A stretch of 36,188 nucleotides of DNA from Fusicatenibacter sp. (GTDB taxonomy: Bacteria > Bacillota > Clostridia > Lachnospirales > Lachnospiraceae): NCBI GenBank assembly GCA_022766945.1, contig JALEOU010000027.1, positions 1 to 36,188 of the forward strand, in the 5' to 3' direction. The notes under the pieces were generated by a model that saw only the letters and a program-made list of their open reading frames with translations, was not told the DNA's origin and did no database searches. The translations under genes and the position numbers were made by a program. Shown piece by piece: positions 8,083-15,502 of the stretch (position 1 is its first letter; each line of letters opens with the position of its first letter).

Positions 8083-9156
8083 ATGAAACTCAAAAAAGTA
8101 TTGGCATGTTCTCTTACAGCAGCTATGGTTTTGTCACTGGCTGCCTGCGGAAGCAGCTCTTCTGATTCCAAGAGCACCGCTTCCACCGCAGACGGAAGTT
8201 CTGCTGTTGCTGACAGTTCTGCAGCTTCTGATTCTTCTGCAGATCCATCAGAAGATTCCGCTGCAGATTCCGGAAAAACTTATCGCATCGGTATTCTGCA
8301 GCAGTTGGAGCATCCGGCTCTCGACGCCGCAACCGAAGGCTTCCAGGACGCATGCAAGGAGCTGTTCGGCGAAGACAACGTTTCTTTTGATGTACAGAAC
8401 GGCCAGGGTGAACAGGCAAACTGCGCTACCATCGCAAACAACTTTGTTGCAGACAATGTTGATCTGATTCTTGCAAACGCTACCACTGCACTTCAGTGTG
8501 CCGCTGCTGCTACCGATCAGATTCCGATCCTTGGAACTTCTGTTACCGATTATGCAACTGCTCTGGATATCTCTGACTGGACAGGCGCTACCGGCGTTAA
8601 CATTTCCGGTACTTCTGACCTGGCTCCGATCGATAAACAGGAAGATATGCTGGTAGAACTGCTTCCGGATGTCAAGACCGTCGGCATTCTTTACTGCTCC
8701 GCAGAGCCGAACTCTGAATATCAGGCAAAACTGTTTGAGGCAGCTCTCGAAGAAGACGGTATCGCATACAAAGAGTTTACCGCTGCAGATTCCAACGAAG
8801 TACAGTCTGTTGTTACTGCTGCCGTTTCTGAGGTAGATGCTCTGTACGTTCCGACAGACAATACCATGGCTTCCAGCACTGAGATCATCAACAATATCTG
8901 TCTGCCGGAAAAACTCCCGATCATCGCAGGTGAGCAGGGTATCTGTACCGGATGCGGTATCGCCACTCTGTCCATCAGCTACTATGATATCGGATACAAA
9001 GCAGGCCAGATGGCTTACGATATTCTGGTAAATGGTGCTGACATCACCACCATGGCAATTGAGAGTGCTCCGGAAGTTACCAAGATGTACAATGCCGCAA
9101 TCTGCGAAGAGCTTGGCATCACAGTTCCGGATGATTACACTGCAATCGAAGAGTAA
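8083..9156 (+). CDS. ABC importer substrate-binding lipoprotein (TrpX/CD0873-like)
   Basis: 357-residue extracellular binding protein of the ABC_sub_bind type. The first 22 residues form a lipoprotein signal with lipobox LAAC (Cys22), followed by a Ser/Asp/Ala-rich linker to about residue 65 and then the periplasmic-binding fold (YRIGILQQLEHPALDAATEG, with GILYCSAEPNS in mid-protein). Family members bind aromatic amino acids: TrpX in streptococci and the tyrosine-binding CD0873 lipoprotein of Clostridioides difficile. The exact ligand here cannot be read from sequence. The ribosome binding site GGGAGGA is strong. It leads the operon with permease and ATPase genes, separated from the permease by an intergenic hairpin. 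Confidence 0.9.
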   Translation: MKLKKVLACSLTAAMVLSLAACGSSSSDSKSTASTADGSSAVADSSAASDSSADPSEDSAADSGKTYRIGILQQLEHPALDAATEGFQDACKELFGEDNVSFDVQNGQGEQANCATIANNFVADNVDLILANATTALQCAAAATDQIPILGTSVTDYATALDISDWTGATGVNISGTSDLAPIDKQEDMLVELLPDVKTVGILYCSAEPNSEYQAKLFEAALEEDGIAYKEFTAADSNEVQSVVTAAVSEVDALYVPTDNTMASSTEIINNICLPEKLPIIAGEQGICTGCGIATLSISYYDIGYKAGQMAYDILVNGADITTMAIESAPEVTKMYNAAICEELGITVPDDYTAIEE

Positions 9157-9190
9157 TCCGATATAAAACGAAAAGTTTTTGTCCTGAAGC

Positions 9191-9233
9191 AGGACTGCTG
9201 TCCCGGATTCCCATAATCCGGGGCAACAGTCCT
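9191..9233 (+). terminator. Intercistronic stem-loop, partial terminator or stabiliser
   Basis: A 19-bp stem (9191-9209 with 9215-9233, one mismatch and one G-U pair) closes a 5-nt loop between the lipoprotein and permease genes. The following TGTTCTGTATTTATT is only moderately U-rich. Such hairpins commonly let the binding protein be made in excess over the membrane components. Confidence 0.65.
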
Positions 9234-9309
9234 TGTTCTGTATTTATTCCTGTTCTGTTATTTCATCAGAACAGAAAGCAAAAGAAGAAAAGAGAAAGGA
9301 AATCTCGAC

Positions 9310-10251
9310 ATGATTATGACATATTTCTCATCCCTGAACCCGATGTCTCTTGTCCGGGCTCTTCCCGGTAATGTTGCGCAGGGAATTATCTGGGGAATCA
9401 TGGCCATCGGAGTTTACATCACTTACCGGATCCTGGATTTTGCGGATCTGACCGTCGACGGTTCTCTTGCAACCGGCGGTGCCGTGGCCGTAATGCTGAT
9501 CCGGGGCGGTATGGACCCGACAGTGGCACTTGTCTTTGCCTTTGCAGCCGGAATGCTGGCCGGGCTGGCAACCGGTCTTTTGCATACGGCACTTGGAATT
9601 CCCGGAATTCTTGCCAGTATTCTGACTCAGATCAGTCTGTATTCTGTCAATCTTGGAATCATGGGAAAATCCAATCAGGCAATCAATGTCGGTCAGTACA
9701 AACTGTTTGCCTCTCTTCGTTATGTCACAGGAGACAACAGTCTTCTGTTTTTTGCAAAACTGATTCTTTTCTGTCTGGTATTGATCGCCATCATTTACTG
9801 GTTCTTCGGAACCGAACTGGGTTCTTCCATCCGGGCAACCGGCTGTAATCAGCAGATGGCCCGTGCCCAGGGAATCAATACCAGTTTCAACAAAGTGCTT
9901 GCTCTGATGATCTCCAACGGACTGGTAGGACTGTGCGGCGGAATCTATGCACAGTATCAGGGAGCGGCAGACGTCAACATGGGCCGCGGTGCCATCGTCA
10001 TCGGACTGGCTGCAGTCATCATCAGTGAAGTTTTATTCGGCAAACTTTATGCCGGGAGAAAATTTGCCTTTGCCTATACGCTCGGTGCTGTGATCCTCGG
10101 TGCAATTATTTATTACATCGTCATCGCCCTCGTACTCTGGCTGAAGATGCCTTCTGACTATATGAAGCTGTTCTCCGCGGTAGTCGTGGCATGTTTCCTC
10201 GCAGTTCCTTATCTGAAAGAGACCTATTTCAAGAAACGGAGGACGGTATAA
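9310..10251 (+). CDS. ABC importer permease (TrpY-like, BPD_transp_2 family)
   Basis: 313-residue inner-membrane permease with about eight to ten hydrophobic segments, of the branched-chain amino acid/TrpY type. Characteristic segments include ILDFADLTVDGSLATGGAVA near residues 42-61, TALGIPGILASILTQISLYS in the first third, and the conserved cytoplasmic loop GSSIRATGCNQQMARAQGI near 170-190, which contacts the ATPase. AAAGGA lies 9 nt before the start. It is followed after one base by the ATPase gene. Substrate specificity is presumably set by the lipoprotein upstream. Confidence 0.9.
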   Translation: MIMTYFSSLNPMSLVRALPGNVAQGIIWGIMAIGVYITYRILDFADLTVDGSLATGGAVAVMLIRGGMDPTVALVFAFAAGMLAGLATGLLHTALGIPGILASILTQISLYSVNLGIMGKSNQAINVGQYKLFASLRYVTGDNSLLFFAKLILFCLVLIAIIYWFFGTELGSSIRATGCNQQMARAQGINTSFNKVLALMISNGLVGLCGGIYAQYQGAADVNMGRGAIVIGLAAVIISEVLFGKLYAGRKFAFAYTLGAVILGAIIYYIVIALVLWLKMPSDYMKLFSAVVVACFLAVPYLKETYFKKRRTV

Positions 10252-10252
10252 G

Positions 10253-11056
10253 ATGGGATACATGTTGGAAATTCAGAATATACATAAAACCTTTAATCCC
10301 GGAACAATCAACGAAAAAGTAGCTCTGAATGGTGTCAATCTGAATCTGAATCCGGGTGATTTTCTCACCATCATCGGAGGCAACGGCGCCGGTAAATCCA
10401 CCACGCTGAATGCCATTGCCGGAACCTGGCCCGTGGATGACGGAAAAATTATTGTAGACGGTGTGGATATTACCAGATTATCCGAACATAAAAGAGCGGC
10501 TTACCTGGGTCGTGTTTTTCAGGATCCGATGACCGGAACAGCCGCTACCATGTCCATTCAGGAAAATATGGCAATTGCAGCCCGCAGAGGGGAACGCCGT
10601 GGCCTGGGATGGGGCATTACCAAAAAAGAGAGGGAACACTACAAAGAACTGCTCAAAGAACTCGGGCTTGGACTGGAAGATCGTCTCACCACCAAAGTAG
10701 GACTTCTCTCAGGAGGACAGCGGCAGGCCATCACTCTTCTGATGGCTTCTCTGAAAAAACCCAAATTGCTGCTTCTTGATGAGCACACCGCAGCGCTGGA
10801 TCCGAAAACAGCAGCCAAGGTGCTGGAGATTTCCGATAAAATCATTCAGGAAAATCAGCTGACCGCCATGATGGTCACCCATAACATGAAAGATGCCATT
10901 GCTCACGGCAACCGTCTGATCATGATGCACGAAGGCCATATCATCTACGATGTTGCAGGGGAAGAAAAGAAAAACCTGAAAGTATCCGATCTGCTGAAGA
11001 AGTTTGAAGAAGCCAGCGGCGGAGAATTCGCAAATGACCGCATGATCTTATCCTGA
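10253..11056 (+). CDS. ABC importer ATP-binding protein (TrpZ-like)
   Basis: 267-residue nucleotide-binding subunit that powers the importer. Walker A is GGNGAGKST (residues 42-50), the signature is LSGGQRQA, and Walker B is LLLLDEHTAALDP. The DEHT in place of the usual DEPT is typical of this TrpZ-like group rather than a defect. The switch histidine lies in MMVTHNMKDA. A GGAGG site overlaps the end of the permease gene, and the start is one base past the permease stop, so translation is coupled. A strong terminator follows at 11069-11102. Confidence 0.93.
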   Translation: MGYMLEIQNIHKTFNPGTINEKVALNGVNLNLNPGDFLTIIGGNGAGKSTTLNAIAGTWPVDDGKIIVDGVDITRLSEHKRAAYLGRVFQDPMTGTAATMSIQENMAIAARRGERRGLGWGITKKEREHYKELLKELGLGLEDRLTTKVGLLSGGQRQAITLLMASLKKPKLLLLDEHTAALDPKTAAKVLEISDKIIQENQLTAMMVTHNMKDAIAHGNRLIMMHEGHIIYDVAGEEKKNLKVSDLLKKFEEASGGEFANDRMILS

Positions 11057-11068
11057 ATATAAAAAAGC

Positions 11069-11102
11069 GCAGACAGGACTTATCGCCTGTCTGCTTTTTT
11101 TC
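11069..11102 (+). terminator. Bidirectional intrinsic terminator
   Basis: Perfect 9-bp stem GCAGACAGG / CCTGTCTGC with an 8-nt loop and eight T's after it. An A-tract in front makes it usable on the minus strand too, for the kinase-like gene that converges on it. Confidence 0.9.
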
Positions 11103-11206
11103 GCAATTATTCTGTTGCATCCTTTCCGCTCTGTAATCCGATCCAGGGGCCCGATTGTTCCGCAGAGCAGCGGTGCCTTTGGATCATTGTTTCCTCCCTG
11201 GTACTC

Positions 11207-11998
11207 TTATCTTATCATGTCCAGCACTTCCCGGATCTCCCATCGCTTCGCAGTGAGAATCTTTGCGTTCTCCCCGATCACTTCCCGGAGAATGCGAAGT
11301 TCCACCTGCTGCCGGTGCCTGAAATGTGCAGTCAGATCCTCAAATTTCTCACACCCGTGCTGCAATCCGTAGGGAGAATTTTTCAGATATCCCATCATCA
11401 GTTCATACCAGATTTCTCTGCCCTGAAGATCCGCGCGCTCTTTTTGTATGATTCTCGTACTCTCTTCGATCTGGTCACTGTACAGATAGAGCAGCAAAAA
11501 AGAATCCCGTCTGATGTTCTGATAAAGGCGCCGGTAAAACTCCACAATCTCATCGTCGCAGAAGTTATGAAACAGGATCAGCTCTTCCACAAGATTCTGC
11601 AGAAATGCACATTCGAAAAGATAGCCGGTATCCGAAAACTGCCGGTATCTCGCTGTGATGATCTCTTCTTGTTCCTGAATGCTCTTTCTCCCGTTGTAGA
11701 TTTCAAATCGCTCAAAATCCCTGTGAAATCCCGGAAGATCGGTAAGTATTTTCGTGTAGGTTACCACATAATGACAGCCTTCTCTTACAGTATTTTTCCG
11801 GAGCTCCTGCCGAATCGGATCATACTTTTGAAGCATCTGTTCGTACTCTTTCTCTGTCATCCAGGCGCACCATGCCAGATCAACCGGAGAATAATCCCCT
11901 TCACGGCACACCGTTCGCCCCGGAAGATTCAAACAGAGGCTTTGAAGCAGGGTGGATTTCCCCATCCCCTGAATCCCTTCAATAAAAATATTGTTCAT
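11207..11998 (-). CDS. P-loop kinase-like protein of unknown function
   Basis: 263 residues. The N-terminus FIEGIQGMGKSTLLQSL is a Walker A motif (GIQGMGKS, residues 8-15), as in deoxynucleoside and thymidylate kinases and small-molecule phosphotransferases. Conserved-looking segments REGDYSPVDLAWCAWMTEKE and IYNGRKS follow. No transmembrane or signal sequence is present. I do not recognise a named family, so the phosphate acceptor is unknown. Its ATG overlaps the TGA of the ABC-F gene by 4 nt (ATGA), with GGGAGG inside the ABC-F coding end. The two are therefore translationally coupled and controlled by the same antibiotic-type leader, which suggests a role linked to the ABC-F protein. A kinase fold next to a resistance gene could mean drug or nucleotide modification (inference only). 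Confidence 0.75.
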   Translation of the reverse strand: MNNIFIEGIQGMGKSTLLQSLCLNLPGRTVCREGDYSPVDLAWCAWMTEKEYEQMLQKYDPIRQELRKNTVREGCHYVVTYTKILTDLPGFHRDFERFEIYNGRKSIQEQEEIITARYRQFSDTGYLFECAFLQNLVEELILFHNFCDDEIVEFYRRLYQNIRRDSFLLLYLYSDQIEESTRIIQKERADLQGREIWYELMMGYLKNSPYGLQHGCEKFEDLTAHFRHRQQVELRILREVIGENAKILTAKRWEIREVLDMIR

Positions 11999-13584
11999 CG
12001 ATTCTCTTCCTCCCGTTTTCTCCTCACAGTGTTGTTCGTCCGGACTTGTTTTTTTTGCGGAATCGTGATAATTTTCGTTGCGATATTCTCACGAAATCTG
12101 CGGTCATGCTCCACAAACAGCAAAGTTGGCTGGTATTCCAGAAGCAATTTCTCAATCTGCATTCTGGAAAAGACATCAATGTAATTCAATGGTTCGTCCC
12201 ATACATACAAATGTGCCGGCGTCAGCAGACTTTGCGCCAGGAGCACTTTCTTTTTCTGCCCCTCCGAATATTCCTCCATCGGCTTCTCAAACTGAACCGG
12301 ATCCAGATCCAGTTTCCGTAAAATGGTGCGGAATAAACTCGGATTCAGATTCTGTTCCCTGCAAAAATCGGAGATTCTTCCATGCAGCATTGAGGTATCC
12401 TGACTCACATAGGAAACGACCAGACCGGATGCAGTTTCACAGATTCCCGTCTCAGTCACTGGCAAAGCATGTGCCCGATTTCCAGCCTTCCATAAAATCT
12501 GTTTCATCAAAGTGGACTTACCGCATCCATTTGCACCATGGATTGCAACCCGCTCTCCTCTTTCAATCGTAAAGGTCAGATCCGTAAACACCGGATTTTC
12601 CCCATCCTGATATCGGACTCCGTATTTCTGCAGATTCACCAGTACCTGCTTATGGTGGGTCCGTGTTACCAGTTTCAGGTCCACCGTTTCTTCAATATCA
12701 GAGAGCAGTCCTTCTTTTTCCTCAATCTCCCGCTGTACCCGTTTTTCCATCTGTTTCACACGATTCTGCATCTTTTTTGTCTTCGCTCCGATATATGCTC
12801 TCGTATCTATCGACCGGTCATGTTCTTCCACAGGATGAAACCCTATTTTTGTCCGCTCATTATTCTCTGCCCACTTCATCGTACGCTCGGCAGCCTGTTT
12901 TAGTTTCCCGATCTCTTTTCGATGTTTTTCATCTTCTTCTCTTCGGAACTGATCCATGCGCTGTTTATTCTCCCACCAGCTGGAGAAATTGCCCGATTGT
13001 ATTTCCAGTGTCTTCCGATTCAGCACAAGCACATGGTCAATACAGGCATCCAGAAGATCTCTGTCATGGGAAACCAGAAGAAATCCTTTTTTCGATGCCA
13101 GATATTTTTTGACACACTCTCTGGCTGACTCATCCAGATGATTCGTGGGCTCATCGATCAGCAGGAAATCATTCTCCCCGGAAAACAAAATGGCGAGCAA
13201 AACTTTCGTGCGCTCCCCCGGGCTTAGCGTTTGAAACGGCCGGTATAAGATCCGGGCACTCTCCGAGAGCTGTTCCAGTTCGCAGATCACCCTCCACAGT
13301 TCACATCCTGTTTTGATCTCCTCTGCGAACTCTGCGGCAGAACACTGCAGCTGTTCTTCGGATATCGGATAGGGAAAATAATCAAATACCGCCGTTGTGC
13401 TTATCGTTCCCTGATACTGATATTTTCCAAGCAGCAAATTGAGAAAAGTCGTCTTTCCCTTTCCATTGCGCCCGATCAGTCCCAGTTTCCAGTCCGTATC
13501 AATCAGAAAAGAAACATTCTCAAAAACATTGTCATAGCTGCCATCGTAGCCAAACGTCAGCTGATTTACACTAATTTGTGCCAT
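11995..13584 (-). CDS. Lsa-family ABC-F ribosomal protection protein
   Basis: 529-residue soluble ABC-F protein with two nucleotide-binding domains joined by a charged interdomain linker (about residues 215-305) and no membrane segments. First domain: Walker A GRNGKGKT (38-45), signature LSPGERTK, Walker B FLLIDEPTNHLDES. Second domain: Walker A GANGCGKST, signature YSEGQKKK, Walker B YVWDEPLNYID. The segments DTDWKLGLIGRNGKGKT and WDEPLNYIDVF closely match Lsa(A)-type proteins, which free the ribosome of lincosamides, streptogramins A and pleuromutilins. Whether this one confers resistance cannot be told from sequence. The start is set by AGGAGAGG; an in-frame upstream ATG lacks a site. The gene has a long regulated leader. 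Confidence 0.88.
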   Translation of the reverse strand: MAQISVNQLTFGYDGSYDNVFENVSFLIDTDWKLGLIGRNGKGKTTFLNLLLGKYQYQGTISTTAVFDYFPYPISEEQLQCSAAEFAEEIKTGCELWRVICELEQLSESARILYRPFQTLSPGERTKVLLAILFSGENDFLLIDEPTNHLDESARECVKKYLASKKGFLLVSHDRDLLDACIDHVLVLNRKTLEIQSGNFSSWWENKQRMDQFRREEDEKHRKEIGKLKQAAERTMKWAENNERTKIGFHPVEEHDRSIDTRAYIGAKTKKMQNRVKQMEKRVQREIEEKEGLLSDIEETVDLKLVTRTHHKQVLVNLQKYGVRYQDGENPVFTDLTFTIERGERVAIHGANGCGKSTLMKQILWKAGNRAHALPVTETGICETASGLVVSYVSQDTSMLHGRISDFCREQNLNPSLFRTILRKLDLDPVQFEKPMEEYSEGQKKKVLLAQSLLTPAHLYVWDEPLNYIDVFSRMQIEKLLLEYQPTLLFVEHDRRFRENIATKIITIPQKKQVRTNNTVRRKREEENR

Positions 13585-13606
13585 CTGCACCTCTCCTCTC
13601 AAAGTT

Positions 13607-13789
13607 TTAAGAACTCCGCTGCCAAACAGCTCTGTTACGTATCTCAAACCTCATACCGGAGAAATGCTCCATCCTTTTGGGGGCTGGAAGGCAAATCTCT
13701 GCAAAAGATACAGCATTTTTAAATGATTGCACGCAAAAAGAGAGGTTATGAGAACATAATCCACTTTTGGCAACAAAACCAGGCAGCAC
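13607..13789 (-). CDS. Possible 60-codon GTG-initiated leader ORF before the ABC-F gene
   Basis: A GTG preceded at about 7 nt by AGAGGAGGA opens a 60-codon frame ending 22 nt before the ABC-F start. The protein is Cys-, Phe- and Ser-rich with no recognised domain. Its ribosome binding site lies in the loop of the leader hairpin at 13783-13810, so hairpin formation and its translation would influence each other. It may be a regulatory leader frame rather than a functional protein. Confidence 0.3.
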   Translation of the reverse strand: MLPGFVAKSGLCSHNLSFCVQSFKNAVSFAEICLPAPKRMEHFSGMRFEIRNRAVWQRSS

Positions 13790-13810
13790 GAGATTCCTCC
13801 TCTGCGCTGC
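13772..13810 (-). terminator. Attenuator-like hairpin in the ABC-F leader
   Basis: On the minus strand GCAGCGCAGAG (13800-13810) pairs with CTCGTGCTGC (13783-13792): ten base pairs with one bulged A and a 7-nt loop, followed by CTGGTTTTGTTG. It lies about 65 nt after the predicted transcription start and about 200 nt before the ABC-F ATG, as expected for a premature terminator. The U-tract is interrupted, so strength is uncertain. Confidence 0.55.
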
Positions 13811-13838
13811 AAAATGATTTTATTTACTCAAAAGTTGA

Positions 13839-13850
13839 TTATCTTCTCAT
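13839..13850 (-). CDS. Three-codon leader ORF (MRR) before the ABC-F gene
   Basis: ATG AGA AGA TAA, preceded by AGAGAGGTG at about 5 nt, a near-perfect ribosome binding site. It starts about 23 nt after the predicted transcription start and just before the attenuator-like hairpin. Very short ORFs of this kind act as drug sensors in ribosome-mediated attenuation of ABC-F genes. Arginine codons in stall-type minimal peptides make this arrangement worth testing. Confidence 0.55.
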   Translation of the reverse strand: MRR

Positions 13851-13879
13851 TTTTTCACCTCTCTTCCAAAACTGGACTT

Positions 13880-13908
13880 ATCTTAGCATCTTCCTTTTCA
13901 CTTGTCAA
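13880..13908 (-). promoter_or_regulatory. Promoter of the ABC-F/kinase operon
   Basis: Consensus -35 TTGACA (13903-13908), 17-bp spacer and extended -10 TGCTAAGAT (hexamer TAAGAT at 13880-13885). The transcript would carry a leader of about 290 nt. Together with the TetR promoter it accounts for most of the 417-bp divergent intergenic region 13585-14001. Confidence 0.8.
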
Positions 13909-13935
13909 TACTTTGGTACCTGCGAAAATAGGGTC

Positions 13936-13975
13936 TTCTCAAAAACGGTCAACGGTATATAATAAGAATTGACCG
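13936..13975 (+). promoter_or_regulatory. TetR promoter with inverted-repeat operator
   Basis: A -10 TATAAT (13958-13963) with a weak -35 TTCTCA (13936-13941, 16-bp spacer) is bracketed by the inverted repeat CGGTCAA (13946-13952) and TTGACCG (13969-13975), 16 bp apart. The dyad surrounds the -10 element, the usual place for autorepression by a TetR protein. Extra ACGGT half-site-like copies lie at 13952-13956 and 13978-13982. Confidence 0.65.
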
Positions 13976-14001
13976 GTACGGTTAAAGATGAGGAGGGCAC
14001 T

Positions 14002-14616
14002 ATGAATGAACGTTTCTATTCGCTCCCTGCCAGGAAGCAGGAAGCGATCATCAATGCGGGATTTCGCGTTTTTTCACAGAATTCCTATAAGAAAAGTCCG
14101 ATGAGTGAAATCGCAGACGCCGCAGGTATCAGTAAATCTCTGTTGTTCCACTATTTTGAGAACAAAAAAGAACTCTATCTGTTCCTGTGGAAAAAATGCG
14201 CAGACATCACCATGGAAACCTTACAGAAAAGCGGTTGTTACGATCAACAGGATCTGTTTGATGCGATGTATCTGGGGCTGAAAGCAAAAGCAGCAATTAT
14301 GCGCCAGTATCCGAATCTGGGCGCGTTTGTCCTGAAAGCCTATTATGAGAAGGATCCCGCTGTCCATACGGAAATCCAGGAGAGCATCGCAGAACGTGCC
14401 GCATTTAAGACAAATGCGAAACTTTTGAATTTTGATCCGGATCAGTTTCTTCCCGGTCTGGATCTTGGAATGATGTATCAGGATATGTATCGGGTCTCGG
14501 AGGGTTATCTCTGGGAAAAACTGCAGCAGGGGGAACTTGATGTGGATGAGATGGAGCAAGACTTTACAAAAATGATGGATTTCTGGAAATCTGTTTACTT
14601 ACGAAAAGAGGTGTAG
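14002..14616 (+). CDS. TetR/AcrR-family transcriptional regulator
   Basis: 204 residues with an N-terminal TetR DNA-binding domain: RKQEAIINAGFRVFSQNSY, then the helix-turn-helix MSEIADAAGISKSLLFHYFE (about 34-53) and NKKELYLFLWKK. The C-terminal ligand-binding domain is unassigned. The start follows GGAGGG; an in-frame ATG eleven codons upstream lies inside the operator and was rejected. It is the first gene of an operon with an ABC ATPase (4 nt downstream) and an ABC-2 permease. It most likely represses its own promoter through the dyad at 13946-13975 until a substrate of the exporter is bound (inference). Confidence 0.92.
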   Translation: MNERFYSLPARKQEAIINAGFRVFSQNSYKKSPMSEIADAAGISKSLLFHYFENKKELYLFLWKKCADITMETLQKSGCYDQQDLFDAMYLGLKAKAAIMRQYPNLGAFVLKAYYEKDPAVHTEIQESIAERAAFKTNAKLLNFDPDQFLPGLDLGMMYQDMYRVSEGYLWEKLQQGELDVDEMEQDFTKMMDFWKSVYLRKEV

Positions 14617-14620
14617 CAGC

Positions 14621-15502
14621 ATGGATGTAATTCAAATTTCAAAACTGACAAAATATTATGGAAAAGCAAGAGGAATCATTGATCTGGATCTCTCTGTCAC
14701 AGAAGGGGAGTTTTTTGGTTTTATCGGACCGAACGGTGCAGGTAAGTCTACCACGATCCGGACACTGCTGGGACTGATTCAGCCCACTTCCGGACAGGCA
14801 AGCATTTTCGGACTGGATATCTGCAGGGACAAGACAAAAATTCTGTCTGATGTGGGATATCTCCCATCGGAATCCGTTTTCTATCCTGGCATGAAGGTGA
14901 AAGAGATTTTAAAATTATCCGCCGACCTTCGAAAAAAAGACTGCAGCGCAGAGATCGAAGAACTCTGTGAACGGCTTCAGTTGGATGAAAATCGAAAGGC
15001 AGATGAATTATCCTTTGGAAACCGCAAAAAAGTGGCTATCGTGTCCGCCCTGTTACATAATCCCAGACTCCTGATTCTGGACGAGCCCACCAGCGGGCTG
15101 GATCCCCTGATGCAGAGGGAATTTTTCCGGATTATCCGGGAGCGAAATGCCAGAGGCACAACCGTGTTTCTGTCCAGCCATGTACTATCCGAAATCCAGA
15201 GGAACTGTACCAGAGCTGCAATTATCCGGGAAGGACGGCTGATTGCCTGCGACCGCGTGGAAGCACTGTCCAAAACCAGCGCGAAGCGGATCACTCTCCA
15301 CGGACAGGCACCGCTCAATCAGCTGAACGGGGTGCGCGACCTGAAAGAGGCAGACGGCGCTTTCAGTTTTCTTTATCACGGGGAGATCCTTCAGCTGCTG
15401 CAGGTGCTCTCCTCCGGGACCATCACAGATCTGTCCATCTCGGAACCGGATCTGGAAGAAATTTTCCTTCACTACTACGAATCAGGGAAGGAGCAGTTAT
15501 GA
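14621..15502 (+). CDS. ABC exporter ATP-binding protein (BcrA/NatA-like)
   Basis: 293-residue ATPase of a drug- or peptide-type ABC-2 exporter. Walker A is GPNGAGKST (residues 36-44), the signature is LSFGNRKK, in the LSxGNxxK form common in this subfamily, and Walker B is LLILDEPTSGLDP. The last 80 residues form the C-terminal extension seen in BcrA-type proteins. The ribosome binding site GAGGTG overlaps the end of tetR. Its TGA overlaps the permease ATG by 4 nt, so the two subunits are translationally coupled. Confidence 0.93.
   Translation: MDVIQISKLTKYYGKARGIIDLDLSVTEGEFFGFIGPNGAGKSTTIRTLLGLIQPTSGQASIFGLDICRDKTKILSDVGYLPSESVFYPGMKVKEILKLSADLRKKDCSAEIEELCERLQLDENRKADELSFGNRKKVAIVSALLHNPRLLILDEPTSGLDPLMQREFFRIIRERNARGTTVFLSSHVLSEIQRNCTRAAIIREGRLIACDRVEALSKTSAKRITLHGQAPLNQLNGVRDLKEADGAFSFLYHGEILQLLQVLSSGTITDLSISEPDLEEIFLHYYESGKEQL

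Noticed and set aside
8123-8419. 98-codon minus-strand frame within the lipoprotein gene
   Set aside because: Antisense to the Ser/Ala-rich linker of a well-supported lipoprotein; a composition artefact.
13723-13962. 79-codon plus-strand frame between the ABC-F and TetR genes
   Set aside because: It covers the ABC-F promoter and leader on the opposite strand, has no ribosome binding site and no domain.
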